Positions 27,145 to 38,308 are shown, counted from the first letter of the stretch. The stretch is 64,000 bases of DNA from Ulvibacterium sp. (GCF_028285715.1 NZ_JANQOO010000003.1:146542-210541); one strand, 5' to 3'. The notes: generated by a model not told the origin, from the letters alone. A program made the numbers and translations.

Positions 27145-29694
27145 TTAGGTATTGGAAGATTTCTCGGCCTTTTTGATGGTTATAGTAAGTTCATCATTCT
27201 TTTTGTCCAAATCCATCTGAATGCTGTCTCCCTCTTCCAATTTGGAGTTGACAATTTCCTCGGCCAGGGCATCCTCAATATACTTTTGGATGGCTCTCTT
27301 TAGCGGCCTGGCCCCATATTGTTTGTCAAATCCTTTTTCCGCGATATAGTCCTTAGCCTTTACCGTAAGTTTGAGATTGTAGCCAATATCCTTTATTCTT
27401 GCGAACAACTTATCCAGCTCAATGTCTATAATCTTGTGAATATGTTCACGCTCCAAAGGATTAAACACGATAACATCATCTATACGGTTCAGAAACTCGG
27501 GGGCAAAGGCTTTTTTTAGAGCACTTTCTATCACACTTTTATGATGGCTGTCCTCTTGGGCTTTTTTTGCAGCGGTTCCAAAACCTACGCCCTGTCCAAA
27601 ATCCTTCAACTGCCTGGCACCAATATTGGATGTCATGATAATAATGGTATTCCTGAAATCTATTTTTCGCCCTAGACTATCGGTAAGGTAACCATCATCC
27701 AAAACTTGCAAAAGCATGTTGAATACATCTGGATGGGCTTTTTCCACCTCGTCCAATAAGATTACGGAATATGGCTTTCTTCGAACCTTCTCCGTAAGCT
27801 GTCCACCTTCTTCGTAACCAACATATCCCGGGGGTGCCCCGACCAATCGAGAAATAGCGAATTTTTCCATGTATTCGCTCATGTCTATACGAATAAGCGC
27901 GTCCTCGGAATCGAACAATTCCTTGGCCAATACCTTGGCCAATTGGGTTTTTCCTACCCCGGTCTGTCCCAGGAAGATAAAGGAACCTATAGGTTTGTTG
28001 GGATCCTTAAGTCCGGCCCTGTTTCTCTGGATGGCCTTGGCCACTTTCGCCACGGCTTCATCCTGACCGATTACATTGGCTTTTATCAATTCAGGCAACT
28101 CCGCCAACTTATTACTTTCCGTTTGGGCTATTCTATTTACGGGGATACCGCTCATCATGGAAACCACATCAGCTACATTGTCCTCGGTCACCGTTTCTTT
28201 ATGCTGCTTGCTGTCTTCTTCCCATTTTTCCTGAGCTGAAGCCAAATCTTTTTCCAAACGCTTTTCGTCATCCCTTAGTTTGGCGGCCTCTTCATACTTT
28301 TGTTTTTTGACCACACTATTTTTAAGCTCGCGTACGTCCTCCAATTGTTTTTCCAATTCCAGGATTTGCTTGGGAACATCCATATTTACGATATGCACAC
28401 GGGAACCTGCTTCATCCATGGCATCTATGGCCTTGTCTGGAAGAAACCTATCCGTCATATATCGATTGGTCAATTTAACACAGGCAACAATGGCTTCATT
28501 CGTATATTCCACATTGTGGTGGTCTTCGTACTTCCCTTTAATATTCTGAAGAATCTCAATGGTTTCCTCAACCGAAGTAGGTTCAACGATAACCTTCTGG
28601 AAACGTCTTTCGAGTGCTCCGTCCTTTTCAATATACTGTCTGTATTCGTCCAGAGTAGTGGCGCCGATACATTGAATCTCTCCCCGGGCAAGTGCCGGTT
28701 TAAACATATTGGAGGCATCCAAACTTCCGGTCGCCCCACCAGCACCGACTATCGTGTGAATCTCGTCTATAAAAAGGATAACATCGTCATTCTTTTCAAG
28801 CTCGTTCATTACAGCCTTCATGCGCTCTTCGAATTGGCCCCGATATTTTGTGCCGGCTACAAGCGACGCCAGATCCAAAGTCACTACCCGTTTGTTATAC
28901 AGTATCCGAGATACTTTCTTATTTATGATGCGCAGTGCCAGACCTTCGGCAATGGCACTTTTCCCTACTCCCGGTTCCCCTATCAAAAGGGGATTGTTCT
29001 TCTTACGCCTACTCAAAATCTGGGACACGCGCTCTATTTCCTTTTCCCTGCCAACAACAGGATCAAGCCGATTTTCCTCTGCCAATCTGGTAAGGTCCCT
29101 TCCAAAATTATCCAGAACCGGGGTTTTGGATTTTTTGTTGCCTTTTTGACCCGAAGAGGTTCCAAAAGTACTTTCCTTTCCTTCAGTAGCGTCATCGGAA
29201 TCGCTTGGAAACGATTCCGAGGTAGGAGCATCCACAATATCATCATCGCTGGTGATCATAAACTTGAATTGTTCCTTAACACCGTCATAATCTACCTTTA
29301 ACTTATGTAAAAGCTTAGTGGTCGGGTCATTTTCGTTACGTAAAATGCACAGCAACAAATGCGCCGTGTTTATGGAGGAACTTTGAAAGAGTTTGGCTTC
29401 AAGAAATGTTGTCTTTAAGGCACGCTCCGCCTGTCTGGTCAAATGCAGGTTTTTCTTGTCTTTTTGTATGCCGCTAGGGTTTGGGTTGGAAGGGCTCAGA
29501 ATCTCCACTTTTCGTCGGAGATGGTCCAAATCCACATCAAGGGCATCCAATATGCTTATTGCTTTTCCATTGCCGTCCCGCAAAAGTCCCAACATCAAAT
29601 GTTCGGTACCAATAAAGTCATGTCCGAGTCTCAGTGCTTCCTCTTTGCTGTAGGCGATCACGTCCTTGACCCTAGGTGAAAAATTGTCATCCAT
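27145..29694 (-). CDS. clpC: ATP-dependent Clp protease ATP-binding subunit ClpC
   Basis: Hsp100 unfoldase feeding ClpP. 849 residues. Two Clp N repeats (about 1-145; FIGTEHLMLGLLRDGNG, INTAHLLLCILRNEND), a linker rich in Ser/Asp/Thr, AAA1 with Walker A GEPGVGKSAI (near 240), a UVR motif in the middle coil (KKQKYEEAAKLRDDEKRLEKDL) and AAA2 with GQTGVGKTQLAK (near 575). The C-terminal ClpB-D2-small domain is complete. The ClpP-docking loop was not pinned down by eye. Terminator at 27089-27125. Confidence 0.95.
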   Translation of the reverse strand: MDDNFSPRVKDVIAYSKEEALRLGHDFIGTEHLMLGLLRDGNGKAISILDALDVDLDHLRRKVEILSPSNPNPSGIQKDKKNLHLTRQAERALKTTFLEAKLFQSSSINTAHLLLCILRNENDPTTKLLHKLKVDYDGVKEQFKFMITSDDDIVDAPTSESFPSDSDDATEGKESTFGTSSGQKGNKKSKTPVLDNFGRDLTRLAEENRLDPVVGREKEIERVSQILSRRKKNNPLLIGEPGVGKSAIAEGLALRIINKKVSRILYNKRVVTLDLASLVAGTKYRGQFEERMKAVMNELEKNDDVILFIDEIHTIVGAGGATGSLDASNMFKPALARGEIQCIGATTLDEYRQYIEKDGALERRFQKVIVEPTSVEETIEILQNIKGKYEDHHNVEYTNEAIVACVKLTNRYMTDRFLPDKAIDAMDEAGSRVHIVNMDVPKQILELEKQLEDVRELKNSVVKKQKYEEAAKLRDDEKRLEKDLASAQEKWEEDSKQHKETVTEDNVADVVSMMSGIPVNRIAQTESNKLAELPELIKANVIGQDEAVAKVAKAIQRNRAGLKDPNKPIGSFIFLGQTGVGKTQLAKVLAKELFDSEDALIRIDMSEYMEKFAISRLVGAPPGYVGYEEGGQLTEKVRRKPYSVILLDEVEKAHPDVFNMLLQVLDDGYLTDSLGRKIDFRNTIIIMTSNIGARQLKDFGQGVGFGTAAKKAQEDSHHKSVIESALKKAFAPEFLNRIDDVIVFNPLEREHIHKIIDIELDKLFARIKDIGYNLKLTVKAKDYIAEKGFDKQYGARPLKRAIQKYIEDALAEEIVNSKLEEGDSIQMDLDKKNDELTITIKKAEKSSNT

Positions 29695-29953
29695 AGAAAT
29701 TTCCTTTCATCTATAAAATTAGTAAATCTAGCCTTATCTCGGACAAATACCGTACCTATATTCGATAAACTAGTCCTAAATGACGAAAAAAGCATTGATT
29801 TACAAAATAATTAACAGTGGAATTATCAACGAAAACGGGGTGTCAAAGTGTTAATAAATTATTGAATAAAGTACTCTGAATATGCTTTAAAAGCCTCTAT
29901 TTTCCGTATATTGGCATGCTTTTTTAATGAACTAAAAGAACAAGATTTTTATA

Positions 29954-32491
29954 ATGGCTGAAGGAGAAAAATTGATTCCTATCAACATTGAGGACGAAAT
30001 GAAATCTGCCTACATTGATTACTCAATGTCGGTCATTGTGTCACGTGCATTACCTGATGTCAGGGACGGCCTAAAACCGGTACACCGAAGGGTTTTGTAC
30101 GGCATGCACGAATTGGGGGTCAGATCGAATAGTGCCCATAAAAAATCCGCCCGTATTGTCGGGGAGGTTTTGGGTAAATATCACCCGCACGGGGATACCT
30201 CGGTTTATGACACCATGGTTCGGATGGCACAAGAGTGGAGTCTGCGCTATATGTTGGTGGATGGTCAAGGAAATTTTGGTTCCATAGATGGGGATAGTCC
30301 TGCTGCAATGCGGTATACAGAAGCGCGAATGCGTAAAATAGCAGACGAGATGTTGGCGGATATCGATAAGGATACCGTAGACCACCAACTTAATTTTGAC
30401 GACTCCCTTGAGGAGCCGACCGTATTGCCCACTCGAGTTCCTAATTTATTGGTTAACGGAGCTTCCGGGATAGCCGTGGGAATGGCTACCAATATGCCCC
30501 CCCATAATCTTTCCGAGGTAGTGGAAGGTACGGTTGCCTTTATAGACAATCCGGAAATAGAAATTGATGAACTCATCACCCATATCAAGGCACCTGATTT
30601 CCCTACTGGTGGCATCATCTACGGTTATGATGGCGTAAAGGAAGCCTTTCATACAGGTAGGGGAAGGGTAAAGATTCGTGCAAAAGCCAATATTGAGGAG
30701 GTCCAAGGTAGAGAATGCATCGTGGTTACCGAAATTCCATTTCAGGTGAACAAGGCGGATATGATCAAGAAAACCGCCGATTTGATCAATGAAAAGAAAA
30801 TTGACGGTATTTCCAGTATACGGGACGAATCCGATAGAAAAGGTATGCGTATCGTGTACATTCTAAAGCGCGATGCCATTCCTAATATTGTACTGAACAC
30901 ACTTTACAAATATACGGCACTACAGTCCTCCTTTAGTGTAAACAATATAGCCCTTGTAAAAGGGCGGCCACAATTGCTGAACATCAAGGAAATGATTCAT
31001 CATTTTGTGGAGCACAGGCATGAGGTAGTCGTAAGGCGCACAAAGTTTGAGCTTAAAAAAGCGGAAGATAGGGCCCATATTCTGGAAGGCCTTATCATAG
31101 CCTCGGACAATATAGACGAGGTCATCGCCATTATTCGAGGTTCTTCCAATGCGGATGAAGCCCGTGAAAATTTGATGGAACGGTTTAAATTGACCGAAAT
31201 TCAATCCAAGGCTATTGTTGAAATGCGTTTGCGCCAGCTTACCGGTTTGGAGCAGGATAAGTTGCGCTCGGAATACGATGAGGTAATCAAGACCATCGCC
31301 GACCTCAAGGACATCCTTGACAAAAAGGAACGGAGGATGCAGATCATCAAGGAGGAGCTTTTGGAGGTAAACGAGAAATACGGTGATGCCAGAAGGTCTG
31401 AAATCAATTTTGCCGGGGGTGACCTGAGCATAGAGGATATGATTCCGGACGAACAAGTGGTCATCACCATTTCACATGCCGGTTATATCAAAAGAACTCC
31501 ATTGACCGAGTACAAAACCCAAAATAGAGGTGGGGTCGGCCAAAAGGCATCCTCCACAAGAAACGAGGATTTTCTTGAATATCTCTTTGTCGGGACCAAC
31601 CATCAATATATGTTGTTCTTTACCCAAAAAGGAAAATGTTTTTGGATGCGGGTCTATGAAATACCGGAAGGAAGTAGAACTTCCAAGGGAAGGGCGATAC
31701 AAAATCTTATCAACATAGAACAAGATGACAATGTAAAGGCATTCATTTGTACTAGGGACCTTAAGGATGAGGACTACGTCAATAGTCATTATGTGATAAT
31801 GGCCACCAAAAAAGGTGTCGTAAAAAAGACCTCCCTGGAGCAATATTCCCGACCCAGACAAAATGGAATCAATGCCATTGGTATACGGGAGGGCGATGAG
31901 CTTTTGGAAGCCAAGCTCACCACGGGGACCAGTCAAATACTATTGGGCCTAAAGTCCGGTAAGGCCATACGGTTCGAGGAGAGTAAGACCAGACCCATGG
32001 GTAGAAATGCCTCAGGGGTAAGGGGTATTACCCTGGCCGATGATAACGATGAGGTAATCGGTATGGTTTCGGTACACAATTTTGATGAGGATATCTTGGT
32101 GGTTTCTGAGAACGGCTACGGAAAACGATCAAGTATCGATGACTATCGGATTACCAATAGGGGAGGAAAAGGGGTAAAAACCATCTCCATTACGGAAAAG
32201 ACAGGAGGCCTAGTGGCCATCAAAAACGTTTCCGATTCGGATGACCTGATGATTATTAATAAATCGGGTATTGCCATTAGAATGGGTGTTGAGGATTTAA
32301 GGGTAATGGGAAGGGCCACACAAGGTGTTAAGCTAATTAATCTTAAAGATAACGACTCCATAGCGGCGGTTGCCAAGGTTATGAAGGATGAGGATGAATT
32401 GGATGATACGGATATCCTTGATATTGAGGTAAATACAGAAGATGGCACGGCTCTTGATAATGAAAGCTCCGAAGAATCAAAAGAGGAATAA
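29954..32491 (+). CDS. gyrA: DNA gyrase subunit A
   Basis: 845 residues. DNA-cleaving Tyr at 121 in [10 protein letters not shown]. Quinolone-resistance region reads [11 protein letters not shown], so the position matching E. coli Ser83 is Thr82, with a Ser next to it and the Asp87 equivalent kept. The C-terminal beta-pinwheel has a GyrA-box-like NRGGKG and ends in a long acidic tail. It is followed 33 bases later by a TPR gene. Confidence 0.97.
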   Translation: MAEGEKLIPINIEDEMKSAYIDYSMSVIVSRALPDVRDGLKPVHRRVLYGMHELGVRSNSAHKKSARIVGEVLGKYHPHGDTSVYDTMVRMAQEWSLRYMLVDGQGNFGSIDGDSPAAMRYTEARMRKIADEMLADIDKDTVDHQLNFDDSLEEPTVLPTRVPNLLVNGASGIAVGMATNMPPHNLSEVVEGTVAFIDNPEIEIDELITHIKAPDFPTGGIIYGYDGVKEAFHTGRGRVKIRAKANIEEVQGRECIVVTEIPFQVNKADMIKKTADLINEKKIDGISSIRDESDRKGMRIVYILKRDAIPNIVLNTLYKYTALQSSFSVNNIALVKGRPQLLNIKEMIHHFVEHRHEVVVRRTKFELKKAEDRAHILEGLIIASDNIDEVIAIIRGSSNADEARENLMERFKLTEIQSKAIVEMRLRQLTGLEQDKLRSEYDEVIKTIADLKDILDKKERRMQIIKEELLEVNEKYGDARRSEINFAGGDLSIEDMIPDEQVVITISHAGYIKRTPLTEYKTQNRGGVGQKASSTRNEDFLEYLFVGTNHQYMLFFTQKGKCFWMRVYEIPEGSRTSKGRAIQNLINIEQDDNVKAFICTRDLKDEDYVNSHYVIMATKKGVVKKTSLEQYSRPRQNGINAIGIREGDELLEAKLTTGTSQILLGLKSGKAIRFEESKTRPMGRNASGVRGITLADDNDEVIGMVSVHNFDEDILVVSENGYGKRSSIDDYRITNRGGKGVKTISITEKTGGLVAIKNVSDSDDLMIINKSGIAIRMGVEDLRVMGRATQGVKLINLKDNDSIAAVAKVMKDEDELDDTDILDIEVNTEDGTALDNESSEESKEE

Positions 32492-32524
32492 TCAATAAAC
32501 ACTAATAATTTAATTAATTCAAAA

Positions 32525-33787
32525 ATGAAAACTAAGATTATATTGATGGCGGCCATGTCATTTGCATTGGTCGGATTTGCCCAGAAGGGCGAGTTAAAGA
32601 CTGCCGAGAAGGCCTTAAAGGGCGGCGATGCGGTCGCCGCAAAAACTGCCTTGGATGGTATTTCCGGAATGATTTCCGGAACAGATGCAAAGGTACAGGC
32701 CCAATATTATTTTTTGAGGGGAAAAACTTTTGCAGATCTTTTCGAAAAAGGAGATAATAGTGCCATTGATGAAGCGGCCTCTTCCTTTCAAAAGGTCATT
32801 GATGTAGAAACCGAAAGCAAAAAACTCAAGTACACCAATGAGACTAGGCAACGGTTGAAAAAACTTTCCGCAGATTTGGTAAACTCTGCTGTTGAGGACA
32901 ATGGTAACAAAAAATTCAAGGAAGCTGCAGAAAAATTGTATACGAGCTATAAACTTAGTCCGGAAGATACCACTTATCTCTACTATGCGGCAAGTAGCGC
33001 GGTAAACGGGGGGCATTATGAAGAGGCCCTAAAGTATTATGATGAGCTCCAAAGCATTGGGTATGATGGAAGTGGTGTTGTTTACAAGGCAACCAATGTG
33101 GCTACCGGTCAAGTTGAGGCCATGGATAAGGTACAGCGAGATCTTATGGTTAAATCCGGAACCTTTAAAGATCCTATTGATGAGAAAACACCATCAAAAA
33201 AAGCCGAAATCGTTAAGAATGCCGCTTTGATCTATACCCAATTAGGGCAAAATGACAAGGCCGTTGAAGCCTTTAAAAAAGCCAGGGCGGACAATCCGGA
33301 TGATGTAAACCTTGTTCTTAGCGAGGCGAACCTTTATTTCAAAATGGGAGACAAGGATATGTTCAAGACGCTTATGGCGGAGGCCGCCGATATGGCCCCT
33401 GATAACCCGGATCTGCATTATAACATCGGGGTAATCAATATGGAACAAGGCAATTTGGAAGAAGCACGTGCTTCCTATAAAAGGGCTTTGGAAATCAATC
33501 CCGGTTACACCAATGCGCAGTTGAACCTTTCTACTACTTATGTAAACGAAGGTAACGGCCTAATAGATGAAATGAATTCCTTGGGAAATTCCAAGGCAGA
33601 TATTGCACGTTATGAGGAGCTGAAGGAGAAAAAGGACGGCCTGTTCAATCAAGGTGCTATGGTTTTGGAGGAAGCTTTGAAGTCAAATCCTGATAATCAA
33701 GGCATTTTAACACAGCTAAAGAATATCTATGGCGCCATGGGCGATAATGATAACTTTATGAGAGTCAAGAAATTGTTGGGGGAGTAA
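32525..33787 (+). CDS. Secreted tetratricopeptide repeat protein
   Basis: 420 residues. Signal peptide (about 1-20, MAAMSFALVGFAQ), then tandem TPR units: clear ones at YYFLRGKTFADLFEKGDNSAIDEAASSFQK, AALIYTQLGQNDKAVEAFKKARADNP, VNLVLSEANLYFKMGDKDMF, PDLHYNIGVINMEQGNLEEARASYKRALEINP and NAQLNLSTTYVNEG. A periplasmic scaffolding role is inferred. Probably cotranscribed with gyrA; closed by the terminator at 33822. Confidence 0.88.
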   Translation: MKTKIILMAAMSFALVGFAQKGELKTAEKALKGGDAVAAKTALDGISGMISGTDAKVQAQYYFLRGKTFADLFEKGDNSAIDEAASSFQKVIDVETESKKLKYTNETRQRLKKLSADLVNSAVEDNGNKKFKEAAEKLYTSYKLSPEDTTYLYYAASSAVNGGHYEEALKYYDELQSIGYDGSGVVYKATNVATGQVEAMDKVQRDLMVKSGTFKDPIDEKTPSKKAEIVKNAALIYTQLGQNDKAVEAFKKARADNPDDVNLVLSEANLYFKMGDKDMFKTLMAEAADMAPDNPDLHYNIGVINMEQGNLEEARASYKRALEINPGYTNAQLNLSTTYVNEGNGLIDEMNSLGNSKADIARYEELKEKKDGLFNQGAMVLEEALKSNPDNQGILTQLKNIYGAMGDNDNFMRVKKLLGE

Positions 33788-33821
33788 GGTAGGTAGCATT
33801 CCCAACATTCCTATAATAAAG

Positions 33822-33852
33822 AAACCCGGATTATATGGTCCGGGTTTTTTTT
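33822..33852 (+). terminator. Terminator after the TPR gene
   Basis: AACCCGGA and TCCGGGTT form the stem with loop TTATATGG, followed by T8. It sits between convergent genes and its A-rich left side could let it work in both directions. Confidence 0.85.
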
Positions 33853-34609
33853 ATATAATTTTTTTGATTACTCTAAGATTATGGGTGTAATTTCCTGTAT
33901 CAGTATTGAATATACCGGTATGATCTAATCTGTCCAAGCGAACCTTACCGTATACATGAATTACGTAGTTGTTTTTCATGATGATACCTACATGGTAAAT
34001 CTCCCCTTCGGCATTATCAAAAAAGGCTAGGTCGCCGGGTTCGCTTTCCTCTATAAAACTTAGGGCATCACCTTGCCCAGATTGTTCAAGGGCACTTCGG
34101 AACAATTGATACCCACATAACTTGTAGACCAATTGGGTGAATCCGGAGCAATCCAGACCAAAAGGGGTTTTGCCCCCTAAAAGATAAGGGGCATTAAGAT
34201 ACATCAATGCGGTACGTACAATGTTGTACTTTTCCATTTTACCCTCAATATGTTCCCCTTCAAAAGTATAGGGTAGCGTGGGGGTGTTTACTATACATGA
34301 GCCCATTACTATGGGAATTAAAACGGAATTTTCAGACGTTAAATAAGAAACAAGGTCCGTGCTATATTTTGGGGTGTCCAAAGTGTCAATTTTCTCAAAT
34401 TCCGTTTCATCGATTAGGGAAATTTGATTGTTGCTTACCCAACCTTCACAGCCATCGAAAGCATTACGGATCCTACTCCATAGTTTTCTTTGCTCCAAAA
34501 CTTTGAAATGTTCACCATATAACAATTGGGTGATCATGGGTGAGGTAGCGTCGGCCATAGATTTAACGGCAACTATACTAAGGTGGCAAATACCGTATTG
34601 CATAGGCAT
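33851..34609 (-). CDS. NlpC/P60 family cysteine peptidase with SH3-like N-terminal domain
   Basis: 252 residues. An SH3-like domain (about 12-65, with EQRKLWSRIRNAFDGCEGWVSNNQI) precedes the NlpC/P60 domain: catalytic Cys154 in GLDCSGFTQLVYKLCG, His near 205 in YHVGIIM, and GDLAFF between them. The family cleaves peptidoglycan stem peptides. A clear signal peptide is not seen, which is common in Flavobacteriaceae copies, so its location is uncertain. It starts 15 bases after the thiolase gene. Confidence 0.88.
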   Translation of the reverse strand: MPMQYGICHLSIVAVKSMADATSPMITQLLYGEHFKVLEQRKLWSRIRNAFDGCEGWVSNNQISLIDETEFEKIDTLDTPKYSTDLVSYLTSENSVLIPIVMGSCIVNTPTLPYTFEGEHIEGKMEKYNIVRTALMYLNAPYLLGGKTPFGLDCSGFTQLVYKLCGYQLFRSALEQSGQGDALSFIEESEPGDLAFFDNAEGEIYHVGIIMKNNYVIHVYGKVRLDRLDHTGIFNTDTGNYTHNLRVIKKII

Positions 34610-34623
34610 TAAGCGCTGGTCAA

Positions 34624-35802
34624 TTAATTCTTCCTTTCCAAAATCATTGCGGATGCCCCCCCACCGCCGTTACAAATGGCTGCGGCACCAATTTTCCCGT
34701 TTCTTTGTCGCATAATATTGAGCAGGGTAACGAGTATCCGGGCCCCCGAACATCCCAGGGGATGACCTAGGGAGACCGCTCCTCCGTTGACATTGACATT
34801 GGCATCGGTTAACCCCAACAGTTTTATGTTGGCCAATCCTACTACGGCAAAGGCTTCATTAAATTCAAAATAATCAACATAGTCGATAGCTAGGTTTGCC
34901 TTGCTCAAAGCTTTGGGCAGAGCCTTGGCCGGTGCCGTTGTAAACCACTTTGGTTCCTGGGCCGCATCTGCATATCCTTTTATCGATGCCAGAGGTTCTA
35001 TATTCAGCTCCTTGGCCTTCTCCGCACTCATTAATACCAAGGCCGCCGCCCCATCGTTGATGGTAGAAGCGTTAGCGGCAGTTACAGTACCATCTTTGGA
35101 GAACGCCGGTCTTAAAGACGGAATTTTTTCCATCTTTACGTTCTTGTACTCCTCGTCCTCGTTGACCAAAATGGGTTCACCTCTACGTTGGGGCACTTCA
35201 ACCGGAACTATTTCGTCGGCAAATTTGCCGGATTTCCATGCCTCCGCGGACTTTTCATAGGATTGGATGGCGAAAGTATCCTGATCCTCCCTACTGAATC
35301 CGTATTCCGTAGCGCAAGCATCCGCACAAACACCCATTGCATTCTGGTCATATACGTCCACCAAACCATCTTTTTGCATTCCGTCCACCAAGGTGCCCGG
35401 GCCAAATTTTAAGCTATTCCGCATATGTACATAGTGGGGAATAAGGCTCATATTCTCCATTCCCCCCGCCACTGCTATTGAAACATCGCCCAATGCGATA
35501 GCTTGTGCTGCCTGCATTATTGCTTTCATGCCAGAGGCGCAAACCTTGTTGACCGTGGTACAGGGAACATGGTCCGGAATGCCGGCAAAAATAGCTGCTT
35601 GTCTTGCTGGTGCCTGGCCGGTACCTGCCTGCACTACATTACCCATAAGTACCTCCTGGATCAGTTTAGGATCCAGTTTTATTTTTTCGAGTGCGCCTTT
35701 AATGGCAATGGCTCCTAATTTTGGTGCGGCAACAGTAGATAAACTGCCCATAAAACTTCCAATAGGTGTCCTTACCGCAGATACTATAACAACCTCCTTC
35801 AT
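34624..35802 (-). CDS. Acetyl-CoA C-acyltransferase (thiolase)
   Basis: 392 residues from the ATG at 35802, which gives the family start MKEVVIVSAVRTPIGSF; an ATG 48 bases upstream adds an unconserved lead. Nucleophilic Cys88 in NKVCASGMKA, GGMENMS (near 110), catalytic NEAFA, GHPLGCSGAR (near 345) and CNGGGGASAMI near the end. It acts in acetyl-CoA condensation or fatty-acid breakdown. A -7-like TAATTTCG is on the minus strand at 35824-35831. Probably cotranscribed with the NlpC/P60 gene. Confidence 0.94.
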   Translation of the reverse strand: MKEVVIVSAVRTPIGSFMGSLSTVAAPKLGAIAIKGALEKIKLDPKLIQEVLMGNVVQAGTGQAPARQAAIFAGIPDHVPCTTVNKVCASGMKAIMQAAQAIALGDVSIAVAGGMENMSLIPHYVHMRNSLKFGPGTLVDGMQKDGLVDVYDQNAMGVCADACATEYGFSREDQDTFAIQSYEKSAEAWKSGKFADEIVPVEVPQRRGEPILVNEDEEYKNVKMEKIPSLRPAFSKDGTVTAANASTINDGAAALVLMSAEKAKELNIEPLASIKGYADAAQEPKWFTTAPAKALPKALSKANLAIDYVDYFEFNEAFAVVGLANIKLLGLTDANVNVNGGAVSLGHPLGCSGARILVTLLNIMRQRNGKIGAAAICNGGGGASAMILERKN

Positions 35803-35895
35803 AACCGGAATTTTTTGCTGTTGCGAAATTAAGAAATTAAAGTGCAACACTATAGTTTACCTTTTCAAAAGAGTTACCATGAATTTATATTTTTC

Positions 35896-35903
35896 TATTT
35901 TTG
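35896..35903 (+). promoter_or_regulatory. -7 element of the HD phosphohydrolase gene
   Basis: TATTTTTG matches TAnnTTTG and lies 17 bases before the ATG at 35921. Confidence 0.4.
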
Positions 35904-35920
35904 GTATAGATACTTGCCGC

Positions 35921-37969
35921 ATGCGAAAATTCTTGGATAGACTCTATAAAAACCAATCGCTTATATACAAGTATTTTCTATATCTTCTTTCCGTATTTTG
36001 TATTGTTTTTTTCTTTCCCAAGGGGGGGAAGTTTAAGTATGAGTTTCAAAAGGGCAAACCGTGGCAGTATGAAAACCTTTATGCACCATTTGATTTTTCG
36101 ATCAAAAAAAGTGATGTTGAAATTGAACAGGAAAGAGCTCAGATCAAGGACGAACAACTGGATTACTACCGGTATGACCAAGCCATTGTCGATGCGGTCT
36201 ATGAAGAGTATGATGACCAGTTCCAAAACGTTTTTTCCAAGGAAAGGTTCACCGAAGACCAATTGCCTACACTAGGAGAGGTAGGGAAGGAAATTTTGAA
36301 TAAGCTTTATGAAAACGGTATTGAAAAAAAGACCAACCAAGACAGACCGGGCAGTCATATTTATTTGGTAAAAAACAACGAGGCCAAACAAATTTATGTC
36401 AATGACCTATATCGCATACAGGGAATTGAAGAAGCGGCCAGATCGGTCTTACAGGATAGAGGCCTTTTGGACTTTTATCCTTTTTTCCAAGAGCTGTTGT
36501 TCGACCTAGTCAAACCCAATGTATCCTATGATCAAAATCTTTCCCAAAAGGCCTTGGAAGAGGAACTTTCCAATATCTCCTATACCAGGGGAACCGTGGA
36601 TGAAGGGAAATTGATAATTGCCAAGGGAGAGGTTGTGGAATCGGAGAATTTGCAACTTTTGGATTCCTTAAAGGTGGAGTATGAATCCGAACTTTGGACA
36701 GACAGCAATCAGTATTTTATTCTTTTCGGGTATACCATCTTGGTAGCGTTGGTGCTCATGATGCTATTCCTTTTTCTTAAAAGATATCGAAAGCACATCT
36801 TTGAAAATAATACCAAGGTCACCTTTATTTTCTTTAATATCCTGCTGATGGTCTTTATCACCACATTGATGGTGAAATATAATGATGCCTATGTTTTTGT
36901 GGTTCCACTTTGCATCTTACCGCTTATCCTTAAGACCTTTTTTGACGCACGGCTCGGACTTTTTGCACATGTATTGACCGTGCTCATCCTTGGTTTTGTG
37001 GTACCCAACAGTTTTGAATACATATTTTTACAAACAATCGCCGGCATCGTTACCATATTAACAGTATCGGAATTGTACAAAAGGGCCAATCTGTTCATCT
37101 CTGTAAGCCAGATTACCTTAATATATATTATTGGTTACCTGGCCTTTCATATTATTCATGAAGGCAACTTGGACAATATCGCTTGGTTTACCCTTGGCTT
37201 GTTCCTTTTAAATGGTATGATTACGCTTTTCGTGCAGCCTTTGATCTACATTTATGAAAAAATATTTGGATTGGTTTCCGACGTTTCCTTATTGGAATTG
37301 TCCGATACCAATTCGCGCCTGCTAAAAGAATTGTCCAACAAAGCTCCAGGTACATTTCATCATTCCTTGCAGGTGGCAAATTTGTCCGAAGCAGCTGCTA
37401 ACGAAATCGGGGCCAATGCTATGTTGGTAAGGGTAGGGGCCTTATATCACGATATCGGGAAGATGAACAATCCTACGTATTTTACAGAAAACCAAGTGAC
37501 CAATGTGAATCCTCATCATGACTTAACACCCAAGGACAGCGCAAAAATCATCATAGACCATGTCATTCATGGGATTGAGATTGCACGCAAAAACAATCTA
37601 CCCGATAGGGTCATCGACTTTATACGTTCCCACCACGGAACCACTCTGGTCTATTATTTTTTCAAGAAGCAACAAGAATTGACCAGTGAGCTACGTGAAG
37701 ATGATTTTAAGTACCCAGGTCCCACACCTTTTTCCAAGGAAACTGCCATTATAATGATGGCGGATTCCGTAGAGGCAGCCTCAAAAAGCCTAAAAGACCC
37801 TACCTTTCCCATCATAAATGAGTTTGTGGACAAGATAATTGCCGGACAAATGCAGGCCGATCAATTTCTTAATGCCAATATTACCTTTAAGGAAATTGAG
37901 ATAATTAAGAAAGTGTTCAAACAAAAGTTGACAAATATCTATCACCTACGTGTGGAATACCCGGAATAA
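35921..37969 (+). CDS. 7TMR-HDED/HD family phosphohydrolase (PgpH-type c-di-AMP phosphodiesterase)
   Basis: 682 residues from the ATG at 35921; upstream in-frame ATGs fall inside the divergent thiolase gene. An N-terminal membrane helix (about 13-32) is followed by an extracytoplasmic 7TMR-HDED domain (about 40-265), then seven helices, then a cytoplasmic HD domain: FHHSLQVANL, VGALYHDIGKM and SHHGTTL supply the metal-binding His/Asp set. The domain order matches PgpH, which degrades c-di-AMP. Substrate specificity is inferred from the family. Confidence 0.9.
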   Translation: MRKFLDRLYKNQSLIYKYFLYLLSVFCIVFFFPKGGKFKYEFQKGKPWQYENLYAPFDFSIKKSDVEIEQERAQIKDEQLDYYRYDQAIVDAVYEEYDDQFQNVFSKERFTEDQLPTLGEVGKEILNKLYENGIEKKTNQDRPGSHIYLVKNNEAKQIYVNDLYRIQGIEEAARSVLQDRGLLDFYPFFQELLFDLVKPNVSYDQNLSQKALEEELSNISYTRGTVDEGKLIIAKGEVVESENLQLLDSLKVEYESELWTDSNQYFILFGYTILVALVLMMLFLFLKRYRKHIFENNTKVTFIFFNILLMVFITTLMVKYNDAYVFVVPLCILPLILKTFFDARLGLFAHVLTVLILGFVVPNSFEYIFLQTIAGIVTILTVSELYKRANLFISVSQITLIYIIGYLAFHIIHEGNLDNIAWFTLGLFLLNGMITLFVQPLIYIYEKIFGLVSDVSLLELSDTNSRLLKELSNKAPGTFHHSLQVANLSEAAANEIGANAMLVRVGALYHDIGKMNNPTYFTENQVTNVNPHHDLTPKDSAKIIIDHVIHGIEIARKNNLPDRVIDFIRSHHGTTLVYYFFKKQQELTSELREDDFKYPGPTPFSKETAIIMMADSVEAASKSLKDPTFPIINEFVDKIIAGQMQADQFLNANITFKEIEIIKKVFKQKLTNIYHLRVEYPE

Positions 37970-38006
37970 TAGTATGGATTAGCCGAGTAAAAAACTACCA
38001 AAATAG

Positions 38007-38037
38007 TTGCGTTCCATCCTTTGAAGAATTACATTTG
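38007..38037 (+). promoter_or_regulatory. Promoter of tRNA-Ser
   Basis: TTG (38007-38009), 20 bases, then TACATTTG (38030-38037), a good Bacteroidota promoter 39 bases before the mature tRNA. Confidence 0.6.
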
Positions 38038-38076
38038 CATCCGCGTTTTGGAAGACGCCGAGTAAATTGAAATTTT

Positions 38077-38160
38077 GGAGAGGTGCCGGAGTGGTAACGG
38101 AGCAGATTGCTAATCTGTCGACGCGCAAGTGTCGCCTGGGTTCGAGTCCCAGTCTCTCCG
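38077..38160 (+). tRNA. tRNA-Ser (anticodon GCU)
   Basis: Acceptor GGAGAGG pairs with TCTCTCC, discriminator G. The anticodon loop TTGCTAA gives GCT, and a long variable arm (class II) follows. T-loop GGTTCGAGTCC is standard. CCA is not encoded. Confidence 0.95.
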
Positions 38161-38308
38161 CCTTCGTCGGCCTGAGCCATGGAAAGCGAAGGCCGACTTT
38201 TAAATTTAGAAGGCCAACTTCGGCTGATAGATTTGCTTAATTCCAAGTTTTCAACTAGATAAGGTAGTTCCGAAAATAGGAATTTGAAATATTGAGATTT
38301 ACACCACT

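Noticed and set aside
28300..29301. Long 333-residue frame on the plus strand
   Set aside because: Antisense of clpC; long only because the clpC codon pattern leaves the opposite strand open.
35528..35920. N-terminal extension of the HD phosphohydrolase frame
   Set aside because: It overlaps the divergent thiolase gene and precedes the promoter at 35896; the conserved start is at 35921.
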